Numbered from the stretch's first letter, positions 1 to 11,530 are shown. The stretch: 64,000 nucleotides of DNA from Trichostrongylus colubriformis (GCA_963978905.1 OZ022258.1:57582591-57646590), one strand, 5' to 3'. Translations and numbers: made by a program. The notes: generated from the letters alone by a model not told the origin.

Positions 1-3000
1 CAATAGGAAGTAGTTTCACATACACGGTAAGTGCAAACTTCAAAATGAATTTTTGGAATTGATAGCGTGGAGCCGATACGGTAGCCTTTCTGTGGTTTCT
101 TCATCTCTAGTCTAGTATAGTCTTCACTTCCAGCTTTTTTTTTTAATAAATCCGGAAAATCCTTTGACATGCGGAATCCAGAGGTGGTAGCAGGGTCATG
201 TCATGTGGACGGAAGTGTGACTCGATTGGGGAGAACTGGAATCGTTCACATATCGAGTGTCAAGATCTCTTGGACGAACACGATTCTAAAACTCTTCAGA
301 CTGCCTCAGTCAAACGAGAAGCATGTCTTAAACAGATTTCCAAAACGGAACCGAAGGAGCTTGGGAGGGCATCAAAGTTGTGCGATTTGACAAGTTTTCT
401 TTTCAGCTCCATAAGCCTTTTTCACTATCCTACCATCTTTTTGAACTCTTTGAAAAAAATTTGCTTTCAAAGTTGGTTCTCTAAAAATCCCGAAAAAATT
501 CAGCGTTGTTCTTCTCCTCTCAATTTTTACGCTCCTCTCCTTTATCCGGAGCCACCATGGAACACAGCTCGTTGACAAATTGTGCGCAGGTTCCAACTGC
601 TACGGCTGAGATCACAGAAAGTTCTAGATTTTCCCGAAAATTCTATTGATAGTCAACTAAAGACAGGAATTCCTGTAATTACTCGATAAAAGGTGGTGAG
701 AAATGAAAAGTGGATACAGTGCAGTGAAATCTTCTGGGCTTATCGGGCTTCAGAGCGCCCGGTAACAAGCAGGCCAGGTCTACCAGGTACTGGGTCACAT
801 CGAAACCGGTAGCTGTATCCTTTGCGATGCGAATGGCAACAAGATTGCATGGGGTCAGGATTGATGGCATGAGCGCGAGAAGCACTAATTGTTGCAGTAG
901 TACCGGAATTACATGAAGAGTAACACGTTACCGATATATTCTCGGCAATGTCTGAGGAAGGATCACCTAAAGCCCATCTGTGCCCGGAATTAAAAAGGGA
1001 TCGAGGGATCAGTTAAAAAATTTCTTTCATTTCAAATCCTTTTCAGATCTGTGTGCACCCATTTCTATTGAATTTGTTCCGGAAAATGGTGCATGCATTA
1101 CACGCGATAGTATGTTAATTGGTTTTCCTGTTGGAAAACCCAGCTGAGCACATAAACAGTGACTGAACAGGGAGCTCTTTTCCCTGCCTGGGTATTGCTA
1201 GCGCAATCGTTCACCTTGCTAATGAAGTTCTTCGTGCATTTATCAGTTGCATCCCCAACCACAATGTGCATGATGGGCTACTCCAAAATCCATAAACACT
1301 ACGAGTTTATCGCCAGAGGATGGTAATTCCGGTTTTGAATGCCTCCGCTCAAAGTCCAAGCAGCAGCAACAGCAGCGTCCGTGGCTGTTCTTACTCGAAT
1401 ACACATAAAGCGCTTATACGTATGATCAGAATAAGCTCCTACATACTGGTTCGCGGGAAGCTATTTCTGTATGCGAATTGGGCACTTCATTGGCAGGTGC
1501 ATTGTGAATGCTGCAAATCAGATGTGTGGGAGGCCGGCCCAGCAAAGTACATTGCAGTACATCTCATTTGAAGGCACATTTCGGGATAATCAGATGAGTC
1601 GACTTACTTTCTTGGAACAGTAGATCCTTGGGTGCGTTTCACTTGCTTGAACCCACTCCGACGCCACACACTTGAGCTCCCTTATTGGTTGACTGAGCAA
1701 AATGGGTGACGTCGAAGTGGATTCGAGCAGGTGTAGCGCCATGATAACCCACCGTGGCGACGCGAAAAAGGTGCAGCCTTTCTAGTTACTGAAGTCTGCT
1801 GTTCCAAAAAGGTAAGTCGACCCATGTGATTACCGTGGAATGTGCCTCAAAGCATGATAACAAAGTGATTTGTTAGTACACTTGGACTTGCCGTGCACGC
1901 CTCTCGCAGATATCATAGGATGTCAACTTTACTGAGGTGTTCTTGATGTACATATGCTATTGGATCTGTGATTTCACCATGTATGAGGAATCAGGAACTT
2001 TGTATGGTATAGATCCCTTCCCCGAGCCATGTGGTCCTTTGGGCCGCAGTTTACAAGTGGGACGGACCTCCTCTAGACTGCTAACTGTCGCCCTCCTAGG
2101 CGTCGTACCAGCTGATTATTTGTGGAATGATTGCATTTTTCAGGCTTCTAATTCGGTCTTTTCGGAGCTTTGAAAATGGCAGTTGCTCTTTTTCATCTTT
2201 TTAGGGGCACTATGGGTATGAAAAAAGTGAGAACCGCGGAAACATGCTCTCTGAAAATAGGCATACCACTTGGGAAGACGCGATCTGGACAATTTCGATT
2301 GGGAAAGCGTGCTTGGGGTCTTATCACGATCCCGCTACACTGCGAATAGCGCTGCCACTCATCAGCCTGGGAGTTGCCATCGTTCGCGGCCGGCTGACTT
2401 AGCCCCTCGCCCGTCTGCAATATACACCAGCTGTTAGTGACGCAGAGAGGCGCAAAAGACAAGCAGTTTTCGCCGCCATATTGCCCGAGTTTTTCGCCGC
2501 TTTGCTTCGTGCTTTCGCTACTGTTACACTGCCGAGCGCCCCTATTTTCATATGCCAAATTTACCCTTCCAGTATTTTTAACAATCCACTCACTTAGTTT
2601 CTGGACGGATGTAGTGGACAGCACACCCTCTGGGGTAGGCTATTAGGGCATTTGCCCACTTGGCCATGCTCGCTCCCCTCTCTAGACTATATTGTAAAGC
2701 AATCAGGGAAGAAGCTCGGGAGTGAGATCAATCTTCACACGTTTTTTTCTGCCAACTCACTGAAAGGGAGATTTTTTTGATGGGTATATTTGATCGCTGA
2801 TGAAAAACCAGTAAAAGAGTGCGCTAGAACTAGTCATTGGGTAATCGCCAGCATCAGCGATAATCCGACCAGTTACATAATCCCACACTAACCTCTTGCT
2901 GATGTCCAGCAACGTTGACAAAAAACAGTTCAGCACTGGTACAAACTAACACCGTCAAAACGAAGTCCTCAATGTTAGAGAAGGATTAGTGTGGCTCCGA

Positions 3001-3672
3001 AGGGCAATGTACTGACCAGGGTTGTTTGGAGCACTCCGCCTGGGTGGAGAGCTGGGAACTAATTTGTAATCCCCAATAAGAGTGGGCTATCTTCGCCTTG
3101 TCACACTATTACGACTTTATTGTTAGAGAGAGCGAGCAAAAATTGATAAATCATTTTACCAAAGCTGGGAATGTCAATCCCAGAAAGTCCTCGATGAATC
3201 TGGTCAAACGTCTAATCGCCTCTATCCTTTTTTGCCATTTTGGGTGGCATACCTCCAGATGGCTCTCTCCTCCCCAAATACTTTCTCTTTTTAATTTCGT
3301 TTTCAGCTGAGTTTCTGTTAGCGGAGCCGCAATTTTGCGAACCTAATGGCACCTTGACTGCGTTTTGAATTTCAAGACCATGTCGTTAGACAGAAAAATA
3401 AGGTCCGGTTCATGATGTTCCCCCGTAGTAAAACAGTAATATGATGGCACAAGCGGATACCGTGCCGACCGATCAGTAGTAGTGCAACGACCTGTCAAAC
3501 TGGGATGGCAATTAGTGCTGTGGTTCCCATGTGCCCATGTCCTGTCCTTCTTATCTCTCGACGATTTCAATTATTATATACGTTTGCCTAAGTTCTGGAT
3601 TTACGTTCTAGAGAGTTTTCCTGCTGGTAAACTCTCAAGAATCTCAAGAATCTGAAAAAGTTCGATATACAG
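1..3672. other. No supported gene in the first 3.7 kb
   Basis: I found no chain of exons with matching phases here. The longest open frames (minus 2193-2624, plus 198-575) have no convincing splice partners or recognisable motifs. A short plus-strand frame after the acceptor TTCGTTTTCAG at 3305 runs about 19 codons to a stop and might be a terminal exon, but I could not link it to anything. The 5' exons of the membrane-protein gene that starts in view at 3673 should lie in this stretch or further left. Confidence 0.5.
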
Positions 3673-4320
3673 TCGAACCGTGTTGAATTACAGCAACTTT
3701 TCGCTTCGGGAATCGCATTGATCGCATTTCTAGTATGTGGAGGTGTAGAAACGTGGTATGCCACAGGATTCGACCATATGTCATTTTTCATTATGGTAAG
3801 TTCCATGAGCATCCGTAATCAGCCAGAGCCTTCCATGCTATATCGGTCTTTTTCAGGCTGTCGGTAATGGAGTAGTGTCCGGGTGCGCGGGGTTACCCGG
3901 ATGTCAAATTCAGTTTGTTGTGAAAGGATGGGCAGTGGCAGCGGTGAGCTTTCCATAAAGCCATAATTAACTCTTTGCTTTTAGAGGTGCTATCGCAATG
4001 GGGGGAGGGCATCTTATAAAAAGTTGCTAATCTAAGCATCGTAGAGAGATCCCCAAGGGGTCAATCTGCACATTTAGGAGTACACTTTTGCCTAAGCCTT
4101 AATGGAGGAAAACTGGAGTTCCTTTATTCCTTCAGGCTTAGGTAAAAATAATGTTCTTGGTGGGATGCCCCCCCCCCCCCCTCATTGCAATAGCACCCTT
4201 CTGTAATTTGTTCGAATCACTTTGTGATTGTGATAACCATCGATTCAGGCATTTTACTTCCTATCCGGCCTGCTCTACTTACTCGACATGGGACTTGTGT
4301 TTGCGAACAGAGACAAGTAG
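3673..4320 (+). CDS. Multi-pass (tetraspan/MARVEL-like) membrane protein, 3' part of gene
   Basis: Three consecutive exons join in phase 0: 3673-3795 (41 codons), 3857-3943 (29 codons) and 4249-4320 (23 codons plus TAG). Acceptors are GATATACAG, TTTTTCAG and CGATTCAG; donors are GTAAGT and GTGAGC. The visible 93 residues hold a strongly hydrophobic segment in the first exon (after QQLFASGIALIAFLVCGG), a small-residue hydrophobic stretch with two cysteines (GCAGLPGC) in the second, and a last membrane segment spanning the final junction (AFYFLSGLLYLLDMGLVF), ending in a short charged tail NRDK. This layout resembles the last three spans of a small four-span protein of MARVEL or claudin type; the family is inferred from topology only. 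The 5' exons with the start codon were not found. The last intron contains a MITE at 3986-4196. Confidence 0.62.
3986..4196. repeat. MITE family 1 copy (GGTGCTATCGCAATG ends)
   Basis: A 211-bp element begins GGTGCTATCGCAATGGGG and ends CTCATTGCAATAGCACC, imperfect terminal inverted repeats. It includes a run of 13 C and an inner fold-back (GCCTAAGCCTTAAT against TTCAGGCTTAGGT). It sits in the last intron of the membrane-protein gene. The same ends recur at 8175, 10546, 14140 and 50193. No coding capacity. Confidence 0.75.
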
Positions 4321-4573
4321 GTGTTACCTCTATGTACGCTACCGTCTGTACCTTTCCTCTCGCTCTAACTCATTGCTTGCGAGTCACAGTAACGGAGCAG
4401 TAGTGGAATTAGCATATATCACGTTCAAAGTTCGCGGTGTGAAGGTCCTTGGTTCGTGGCGTCAGAAAGGAATTTCGTCCATCGACTCAGCTGCTCGCAG
4501 CTTCACTGCTGCTTCCACTTCTCCTTCTCTTCCTTCTTCCTTCCCTACATAGTAATCAGGGATGTCCGCTGCT

Positions 4574-4807
4574 GGGGCGTGTGCCATCAGCACAAAAAAT
4601 TCGCGTGACCGCGTTTGACGCGCGACGAAATGGTGCGCGATAGGGCGGCGTACTTGTTCAGTCCTGAAGCGATTACGCCTTGAATAAGGCATAGAGCACT
4701 ACTCACCCGATGACCCGCCCGAGAAGGCGCGCGTAACTCGCCCTATCGCGCCGCATGCCGGATGCCGCCATGCGAATTTTCTGTCCTGATGGCACACATT
4801 CTCCCCG
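4574..4807. repeat. Inverted-repeat element, GC-rich core
   Basis: The ends GGGGCGTGTGCCATCAGCAC and GTCCTGATGGCACACATTCT are approximate inverted repeats, and the flanking AAAAAATTCGCG/CGAATTTT motifs also match inverted. The core is rich in CGCG. It resembles the inner part of the repeat at 9540-9780. I read it as a non-autonomous DNA element; family unknown. Confidence 0.5.
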
Positions 4808-4929
4808 CTACAGTCAGATATCTCCTCCACTGCAAGGCACTTAGCTTCATTCTACTAATTGTGAGCATTACTTGCCTACAAGTTGATTATCCAAGATATG
4901 TATATAGGCACAACTGTTGTCACTATATC

Positions 4930-5875
4930 TTCTTCACATGATCAGAGCTGTAACGCCTGGGGATTTCGAGGATAAGCGCCGAAAAGAGAAAAACTTCGCG
5001 TTGCTTGGCGTGCGGCATGCGACGGGATTCGTGCTAGCTAAGGTGTTGGGTCCCAAATCAATTACCGTGCCCTCCTTCTAGGTTCGGGATACCGTAGCCG
5101 TCTAGAGCCCGCCTTAAAGGCACATTCGACGCTCGCTGATGGGTGGAGTACAGCTGACTCTCCATTGGTTGTCGGCGGCTGGGGGGCGGTCTCTCCACGT
5201 CCTATTGCCTGCAGTGCGGCGTGGTCGATCCGCCCCTAATGCCCGACAATCAATGGAGAGTCAACTGTTACTCCACCCATCAGCGAGTGCGGAATGGACC
5301 TTTAATACGTCACTACAGCTAGCACCCCGCGTCGCATGCCGTGTGCCACAGCGTGAACTTCCTGTCCTAAAAGGTCTCATCAGGGTTATCAGTAGTGGCT
5401 CAGTGGAATTTTCTCGCATCTCCCAATAGTCCCAAGTAAATAAGTAAGTTCTACGCTTCCCCACCAATCTAAGCCCAATGACTCCCATGCCTATGTTTTG
5501 TGCTGAAATGTGGTGCAACAGCGACCGTTTACAGATATGTCAGTGACAACTACCCTGTCTCACGGCCACAGCACTACTAACCGAGCCGGGCTACGGTAGG
5601 TTCATATACGCTCAAATATTGCCTTTTCTAAGCCTACCGTGCTTGACAGCTTTCTAACCGCAATCACACCTACTAATTTGTGGATCAAGACACTCGAATT
5701 GGGTCACAGCGCTCAAAAAAGTGCCTCACTGCTTCCGCTGTGAAGTGGTGCAGCCTGAAGGGTGTGACGGCTGCGACCTCATGCAATCTGTGACCCATTT
5801 CGAATTTCCTGACCTACACCCCTAACTTATTTATTATTGTGAGCGGCTTATTATCTGTGAAGTTTCAGTGTTTCT
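4930..5875. repeat. Duplicated segment D1 (partner at 9480-10250)
   Basis: Long stretches match 9480-10250 in the same orientation, for example the run through CACGGCCACAGCACTACTAA near 5562 and 9957 and the following block to CTGACCTACACC. No gene was found in it. The copy differs from its partner by the inserted element at 5131-5290. Together with units A, B and C it shows that the first 16 kb was built by segmental duplication. Confidence 0.75.
5131..5290. repeat. Nested fold-back element inside D1
   Basis: The left arm GCTCGCTGATGGGTGGAGTA is matched by the right arm TACTCCACCCATCAGCGAGT, with the match continuing inward through TGACTCTCCATTG and CAATGGAGAGTCA. The partner segment near 9690 lacks it, so it probably inserted after the duplication. 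About 160 bp, no open frame. Confidence 0.7.
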
Positions 5876-7543
5876 AGTGACGATCGACCAGATGTGGTGA
5901 TGACGGGCACCCGACGTCTGAGGTCTACGCGATAAAATTCGCCTTCAATCTCCGTCGAGATTCTCCTTTACTCATGATCTGCACCTCTGCTTCACCTGTA
6001 TACACTTACCTTTCCAAGTATCTTGGCGATATGCCGAACATCCATCTACTCCAAATCCTTTTCTGCTGTAACCCAATCGCACATACCCTAACAGTGTTCC
6101 CATCGCAGCGTTTTCGCTGCTGATCGGTGGATGATGGTCCCGCTGTGATGTTTGTAAAGGACCGTCGTGGTCCAAAAATATATCCGCTCAAATTCAGCAT
6201 TATAACTGTATATGTATATTGTTCGACGTACGATTTAATGAATACTGAGTGAGATTTGTGTTTTCACGGCTGATATTATCAATATTACGGCATTCTTTGC
6301 TATATTGTCTCCTGACAATATTATCAGTCATACAAAACCTTGTTCTTTCGAACCGCTGACTGAAAAGAGAATGCCTGCGGTATTAGAAGAAATGCGACTG
6401 AAAGCTTTATGAAGAATATGCCTTGGTGAGCGGTGCAGGGGAAGCCGATGCGTCATCGCCAACGGGACGCGGGCGACATTTTGCGATGGCGGCGGAGAAG
6501 CCGCGCGGAATAACGCCGCATCGGCCCTCTCTGAACCACACCATTGTGATTAAGTTTGCCATAGTTGGCAGGACGTTTTTGAAATCTCAACAGCTGTGGG
6601 TTGATGAATAGGCTGTCATAAAGGCTTTCAACTTCCTTTTAGTGTTAACTTGTCTTGCCAATTACATGCGCGTAAAATCGATAATTACGCGAGTGCATCT
6701 GAGATATCTGAAATGTGGAAGATAATGAGATGGAGAGTTATGTCCTACCAATTGAGCCAAGCTCACACTTGACCACGTGTGGTGATGGTGAGCAGGACAT
6801 GTATACGTCGGTTGGATCAGGCGTTTTGCCCACGATATCTGGAGCTCGCATTCAAAGACCTTATCATTTGTCTCCAGTGCCTTTCAATGAAGTTCTAAGG
6901 AGGACCAGCGAAGTGCACGAGACACTTGCGTACTTTCTATCTCTATTTGACCTTGTCCTTTGAAGTGCAAGTTGAATTACGCTGATAAAGGAGCTTTCCG
7001 AAAATAATCGGACCATCTGTGTCATACGACCAGTGAGTAAAGTAAACTCAAGAAACATGTTTTCCGGCACATTTGGACTACTTTTTCAGCATAAAACATA
7101 CTTGATTGCACTCTATTGTGTGTGGTGTCACTTCTTTGCTACTATCTCCTTGACATTTTCTTAATTTTTCAAGTCGTCATCTGACCTTAAAACCCGTCAT
7201 CTCCTGGTTTTTGGGTGAATTTATGTTAGCAGTGGGATAGGTTTGTCATGTGGGTGGTGTTTGTACGGTGCGACGAATTTGTGGCCTCTTGGTCGACACA
7301 GAACTTGCTATCCTCCAACAAGCTCCGCACACCTTTTCACCCAGGAATTGATTGACGTGCTATAAGCTCAGACCGTTCAGGCGATAGGCGTGGTTTGTAT
7401 TATGGGAGGGTGTAATTCTGTTGTTTATACCGCACAACGGAAAATAGGGCTTTTTGTTCGCCGTAGAGAACTTGCTAATCACCAACAACCCCGCACAATA
7501 TTAGAGCTTACTTAAGAAGTGCTAAGCTTATGCTGAGAAGACA

Positions 7544-7601
7544 CCTGCAAATACTGGATGGTGATAAGATTCTGATATCTCATCCCATCCAGTACTGCAG
7601 G
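7544..7601 (+). promoter_or_regulatory. Palindrome and candidate trans-splice acceptor before peptide gene A
   Basis: CCTGCAAATACTGGATGG and CCATCCAGTACTGCAGG form a near-perfect hairpin about 29 bases before the ATG at 7630. Its right arm ends in CTGCAG, a possible spliced-leader acceptor giving a 29-base 5' UTR. The intact palindrome also lies upstream of gene B; gene C keeps only the inner part and the right arm. Function (trans-splicing, promoter or neither) is inference. Confidence 0.45.
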
Positions 7602-7629
7602 CGTGATAAGAGAGTAAGGTTCATTAGAC

Positions 7630-7981
7630 ATGAAATCGTTCCTTGTACTGCTTGCGGTATGTGCCATTATTAGTGATTGCGCCATATGGCGTAGATCAGC
7701 ACCATGGAGGGATTCAGGCGAGTTTCCAAAAAGTTTTTTGTGAATTTAACAATTTAACAATGATTTATTAGGCATAAGACATTTTAAATCTGTTTCTGTC
7801 TAGATGATCAAGAGAACAATGTGTACCCAAGTGATTTTCAGAAGTCACTTTTTCGAAAAGGGTAATTTTTTGGCGCGATGGATGCTAGAATAGATGGTAC
7901 AGTTGAATTTCTGAAATTTCCAGCTCCCCATGTACCAGAATTTGTCCAACTCCACATGACTGTCATATGGAATGCACATGA
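7630..7981 (+). CDS. Small secreted four-cysteine peptide precursor, copy A
   Basis: Three exons: 7630-7717, 7804-7861 and 7924-7981, with coding lengths 88, 58 and 58 and 67 residues in total. Intron 1 is GC-AG (donor TCAG|GCGAGT, acceptor CTGTCTAG); intron 2 is GT-AG (donor GTAATT, acceptor TTTCCAG). Residues 1-18 are a typical signal peptide (MKSF followed by a hydrophobic core). Residues 19-48 are a polar pro-region with RR at 21-22 and RK at 47-48. The C-terminal 19 residues carry C52, C56, C62 and C66, spacing C-x3-C-x5-C-x3-C, with CPTP and CHMEC shared by all copies. The most likely product is a secreted disulfide-stabilised peptide released at the dibasic site. The CX3C...CX3C spacing recalls helical hairpinin-type antimicrobial or channel-acting peptides, but that is only a pattern resemblance. 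Copies B and C have identical exon phases and lengths. Confidence 0.8.
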
Positions 7982-8062
7982 TGGATGTAGCACGTTTTTG
8001 CTGTACGAAACCTACACGGGCCGCTGAATCCGTCGAATGGTTCACTATGCTTTTTTTAGTTT

Positions 8063-8068
8063 AATAAA
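8063..8068 (+). terminator. AATAAA poly(A) signal of peptide gene A
   Basis: AATAAA lies 82 bases after the stop codon of peptide gene A. The same signal follows at the matching place in copies B (10996-11001, minus) and C (14030-14035). Confidence 0.65.
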
Positions 8069-8174
8069 GAGAGAAAAGAAAATATAAAAAGGATTGCTGT
8101 CTGTTCAGAGCGTAACTCTGCAAAGTTTGCATCTTTCCTTTGAACTGAAGATGAAAAATCAGAAACACTTCTAC

Positions 8175-8432
8175 GGCGCTATCGCTGGGGAGGATAGCGC
8201 AACCTGTAAAAAGTTGCATATCTAACAAAAGCATGTTGTAGGAATCTTGAAGGGCTCAATCCGCCCACTTCGCCGTATATCTTTTTGCCTGAGCATATTA
8301 CTCTACTTATGTTAGTGGAGGAAAGATGGCCGCGTTCATACTTCGCGCGCCGGTGGCGGTGTCAGTGCGCAAAGTATGAACGCGGCCGAAATGTCCATAA
8401 TGGGTATGCCCCACTCTCATTGCGATAGCACC
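8175..8432. repeat. MITE family 1 copy in unit A, with 7-bp target duplication
   Basis: Starts GGCGCTATCGC, ends GCGATAGCACC, and is flanked by CTTCTAC at 8168-8174 and 8433-8439. The same duplication can be read at the unit B and unit C copies, so one insertion predates the amplification of the block. A second hairpin element (8328-8387) is nested inside. Confidence 0.75.
8328..8387. repeat. Hairpin element family 2 (GGCCGCGTTCATACTT)
   Basis: GGCCGCGTTCATACTTCGCG and CGCAAAGTATGAACGCGGCC are terminal inverted repeats around a short GC-rich loop. Further copies are at about 10623-10738, 14288-14408, 26700-26763 and 60008-60164, with core sequence differing in length and composition. Non-coding, probably a very short MITE. 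Confidence 0.7.
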
Positions 8433-9359
8433 CTTCTACTTGGTGGTGAGAATGTCGGCAATGAAAAGCATTCGTAGGCAGAGATTGCAATCGAGTTATT
8501 CGCCGAGGCTTTGAAACCGTACGAGACTCAGCCCAGCAACTGAGTGAGACCTGAAGGAATGGAATTTGCTGTTTGATTGTAGTCGAAATGAAAGTAAACT
8601 GCGAGAGGAACCGATGCGACGTAGGTGCCGAGAGTAGAGCAATGCAAGTCGCATATTTTATTTTTGCACCCTACCCAAATAGTGATATCCCTTCCACTGA
8701 AAATATGGCTTCCTGTTCGATATCTTCAGGAATTGTCCAGAGTTGGCGAATCGAGCAATTACATAGGCGATCAGGCAATCACGTGAAAAGGATCAGATGA
8801 GTTTCGATCGAACGAAAGGGATGAGATGCGTATCGACCAAAACTTGATACGCCTGGTCTTCTGACACGCATGTGCGCTCGCCAACTGTAAACACTACTTT
8901 ATGAAGAACAGTGACTCGCTCAACTGTCTTGGATAAGGATATGGAATCGATCTGAAGACCGTGTAAATGATACCGGTGCCTTTATAGCTGCTTCACCTCA
9001 CTGATACAGACGTACCAAACAAAATAAGAAACCCTATAAACATTCCAAAAAACACTTGATGCTCATATGCTCAATTCACTCGATACTTTTTTCTCATTGT
9101 ATTCGAGCCACCCGGTTAGATCACTGCCCACTGAAAGCCGTTTCACGCTGATGGTCAGCCGCCAGTGCCAACACCAGGAACTCTCTCTCTCGAACTTGTC
9201 ACTTAATCACTAATATACTTGCTACTGATGTTTAGTTCGCCAGGGAAGCGTAACAGTCCCAATTCACACTCGCAGTGAACTCCCGGGAGCACAGCTGCTC
9301 TTTTCACACTCATGAAGACCTCTTCAACCACAACTGGACGCTCTTGATGACGTCCCTAC

Positions 9360-9480
9360 ATCCCTTTCTTAGGGCTCCACGTGGTCGCTTCCCTTGCGTT
9401 TCAAACTCCAGTGCTCCCCTTGAGGGATGATTCTCTGGTGCTCTCAGTACGTGTCCATACCATCGCAGCCATTGCTCTCT
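9360..9480 (-). mobile_element. RTE-type retrotransposon 3' fragment in unit A
   Basis: The minus strand gives broken reading frames that match, block for block, the fragment at 15590-15990 in unit C, where the reverse-transcriptase C-terminal tail is recognisable. Too short and frameshifted to name by itself. Confidence 0.4.
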
Positions 9481-10250
9481 CAACTTCTGTCTTCACTATG
9501 TCTTGTTCACATGATCGGAACTGTGACGGCTGGGAATATCAAGGGCGTGTGCCAGAAAGGCAAAAAGTTCGCGTTGCTCGGCGTGCGGCATGCGATCGTA
9601 TTCGTGCAAGCTTGGGTCGCCTAGTTGGGTCCCAAATCGATTGCCGTGTCCTCGTTTAGGTTCGGTATACTGTAGCGGTCTAGAGCCCGCCTTAATACGG
9701 CAACTACAGCTACACTTACAACTAGCACCCCGCGTCGCATGCCGGGTGCCACAGCGTAAGCTTTCTGTCCAAATGGGCCTTATACGGGATATCAACAGTG
9801 GCCCAGTAGAATTTTCTCGCATCTCCTGATAGTCCTAAGTAAATAAGTGAGTTCTGCGCTTCTCCGAGCCCAACGACTCCCTGCCTATGTTGTGTGCTGA
9901 AATGTGGTGCAACAGCGACCGTTACAGATATGTCAGTGACAACTACCCTGTCTCACGGCCACAGCACTACTAACCGAGCCGGGCTACGGTAGGTTCATAT
10001 ACGCTCAAATGCTGCCTTTTCTAAGCCTACCGTGCTTGAAAGCTTTCTGACCTCAATCACACCTGCTAATTTGTGGGTGTGGGTCAAAACACTCGAGTAG
10101 GGTCACAGCGTTCAAAAAGTGCCTCACTGCTTCCGCTGCGGATTCATGGCGTTTGCAAGGTGTGACGGCAGCGAGCTCCTGCAACCTGACCCAATTCGAA
10201 CGTCCTGACCTACACCTCTGACATTTATTGTGATCGGTTTACTACCTGTG
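9480..10250. repeat. Duplicated segment D2 (partner at 4930-5875)
   Basis: Same-orientation match to D1. It lacks the fold-back element found in D1 at 5131-5290. It ends where inverted unit B begins. No gene seen. Confidence 0.7.
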
Positions 10251-10545
10251 AAGACCCCCTCATTGCGATAGTACCGAGCCATATTTTGAGTGGGATGAAA
10301 CATAACATCACACTGCTCTACTCTCGGCACCGACGTCGCATCGGTTCCTCTCGCGGTTTACTTTTATTTCAACTACAATCAACTAGCAAATTTCATTCTC
10401 TCAGGTCTCACTTGACTGCCCAGTTCGTAGAGACATGGAAAACACTGAGTCTCGTACGGCTTCGAGGTCTCGACGAATAACTCGATTGCAATCTCTGCTT
10501 ACGAATGCTTTTCATTGCCGACATTCTCACCACCACTAGTAGAAC

Positions 10546-10885
10546 GGTGCTATCGCAATGAGAGGGGGCATCCCATTATGGACATTATGTTCACCAAAGC
10601 TTGGAAGGGAAAAGTAAACCCTTCGACCACGTTCATACTTTGCGCACCGACGCCGGCAATTTCACGTCGTCGCTGCCAGTGCTCGAGTCAAATTGCAGCA
10701 GCCGCTGGTGGCGGCAAGCGCAAATTATGAACGCGGCCTTCTTCCGTCCACTAAGTGGAGTTATATGTTAAGCAAAAAATATACGACCAAGTGTGCGAAT
10801 TGACCCCTTCAAGATCTCTCTAAGATGCTTTTACTGGATGTGCAACTTTTTATAGGATGCGCCCCCTCTCCACTGTGATAGCACC
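10546..10885. repeat. MITE family 1 copy in unit B
   Basis: Starts GGTGCTATCGCAATG and ends with a degenerate GTGATAGCACC. Flanks GTAGAAC and GTAGAAG are the reverse complement of the CTTCTAC target duplication in unit A. Contains the nested family 2 hairpin at about 10623-10738. Confidence 0.7.
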
Positions 10886-11083
10886 GTAGAAGTATTTCTG
10901 TTTTTTCATATTCAATTCAAGTACATAAAAGATGCAAACTATGCAGAGTTACGCTCTGAACAGACAGCAATCTTTTTTATATTTTCTTTTCTCTCTTTAT
11001 TAGACAAAAAAAACACAGCAAGCCATTCGACAGAGATCAGCGGCCCGTGTGAGTTCCTTACAGCAAAAACGTGCCATCGTCCA

Positions 11084-11443
11084 TCATGTGCATTCCATAT
11101 GACAGTCATTCGGAGTTGGACAAATCATGACACATGGGGAGCTGGAAATTTGAGAAATTCAACTGTGCCGTTTATCCTAGCATCCATCGCGCCAAAACCT
11201 TTCTTGACCTTTTTTCAAGGGATGACTTTTGAGGATCGCCCGGGTTCACATTGTTCTCCTGATCATCTAGACAGAAACAATGATTCAAAATGTCTTATGC
11301 CTATGATTTCATAGTTAAATTGTTGAATTCACAAAAAATCTTTTGGTAAACTCGCCTGAATCCCTTGATGGTATGGACCTACGCCATATGGCACAATCAC
11401 TTATAATGGCACAAATCGCAAGCAGTACGACGAACGATTTCAT
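11084..11443 (-). CDS. Small secreted four-cysteine peptide precursor, copy B
   Basis: Minus-strand exons 11443-11356, 11266-11209 and 11141-11084 (88, 58 and 58 bases, 67 residues). Intron 1 is GC-AG (GCGAGT), intron 2 uses donor GTCAAG and acceptor TTTCCAG. The signal peptide and the four cysteines at 52, 56, 62 and 66 are as in copy A. Unlike A and C there is no dibasic pair just before the cysteine segment: residues 46-48 read L-E-K. A different or absent processing step is therefore likely. If intron 2 were retained the frame would run to a stop at 11172, giving a 60-residue form without the cysteine segment. An AATAAA signal lies at 10996-11001 on this strand. Confidence 0.75.
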
Positions 11444-11471
11444 GTTTAATGAACCCTACTCTCTTATCACG

Positions 11472-11530
11472 CCTGCAAATACTGGATGGTGATAAGATAT
11501 CGAATTTTATCACCATCCAGTGTTTGCAGG
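11472..11530 (-). promoter_or_regulatory. Palindrome and candidate trans-splice acceptor before peptide gene B
   Basis: The CCTGCAAATACTGGATGG hairpin is repeated here on the minus strand, ending in ATTTGCAG, a good nematode acceptor, with the exon starting at 11472, 29 bases before the ATG. Confidence 0.45.

Larger units (their letters stand above)
6240..9480 (+). repeat. Duplication unit A (forward)
   Basis: This segment shares an ordered series of blocks with about 12233-15990 (unit C, same orientation) and about 12214-10265 (unit B, inverted). Shared landmarks are the ATATTATC block near 6275, the hairpin before the peptide gene, the peptide gene (7630-7981), an AATAAA signal, the MITE at 8175-8432, and an RTE 3' fragment near 9360-9480. 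Unit B lacks a block of about 600 bp that A and C have between 6385 and 6985. Boundaries are approximate. Confidence 0.8.

Noticed and set aside
2193..2624. 143-codon minus-strand frame
   Set aside because: No motif, no splice partner and no start context; length alone is not enough in a 64-kb window.
6715..6963. 83-codon frame in unit A with a similar stretch at 12762-12957 in unit C
   Set aside because: The copies differ by a frameshift and by many replacement changes; unit B lacks the block altogether.
7804..7865. Two-exon reading of the peptide genes, stopping at TAA in 7863-7865 with a C-terminal glycine in copy A
   Set aside because: It would suggest an amidated neuropeptide, but the GTAATT there is a splice donor and a third 58-base exon restores an identical frame with four cysteines in all three copies.
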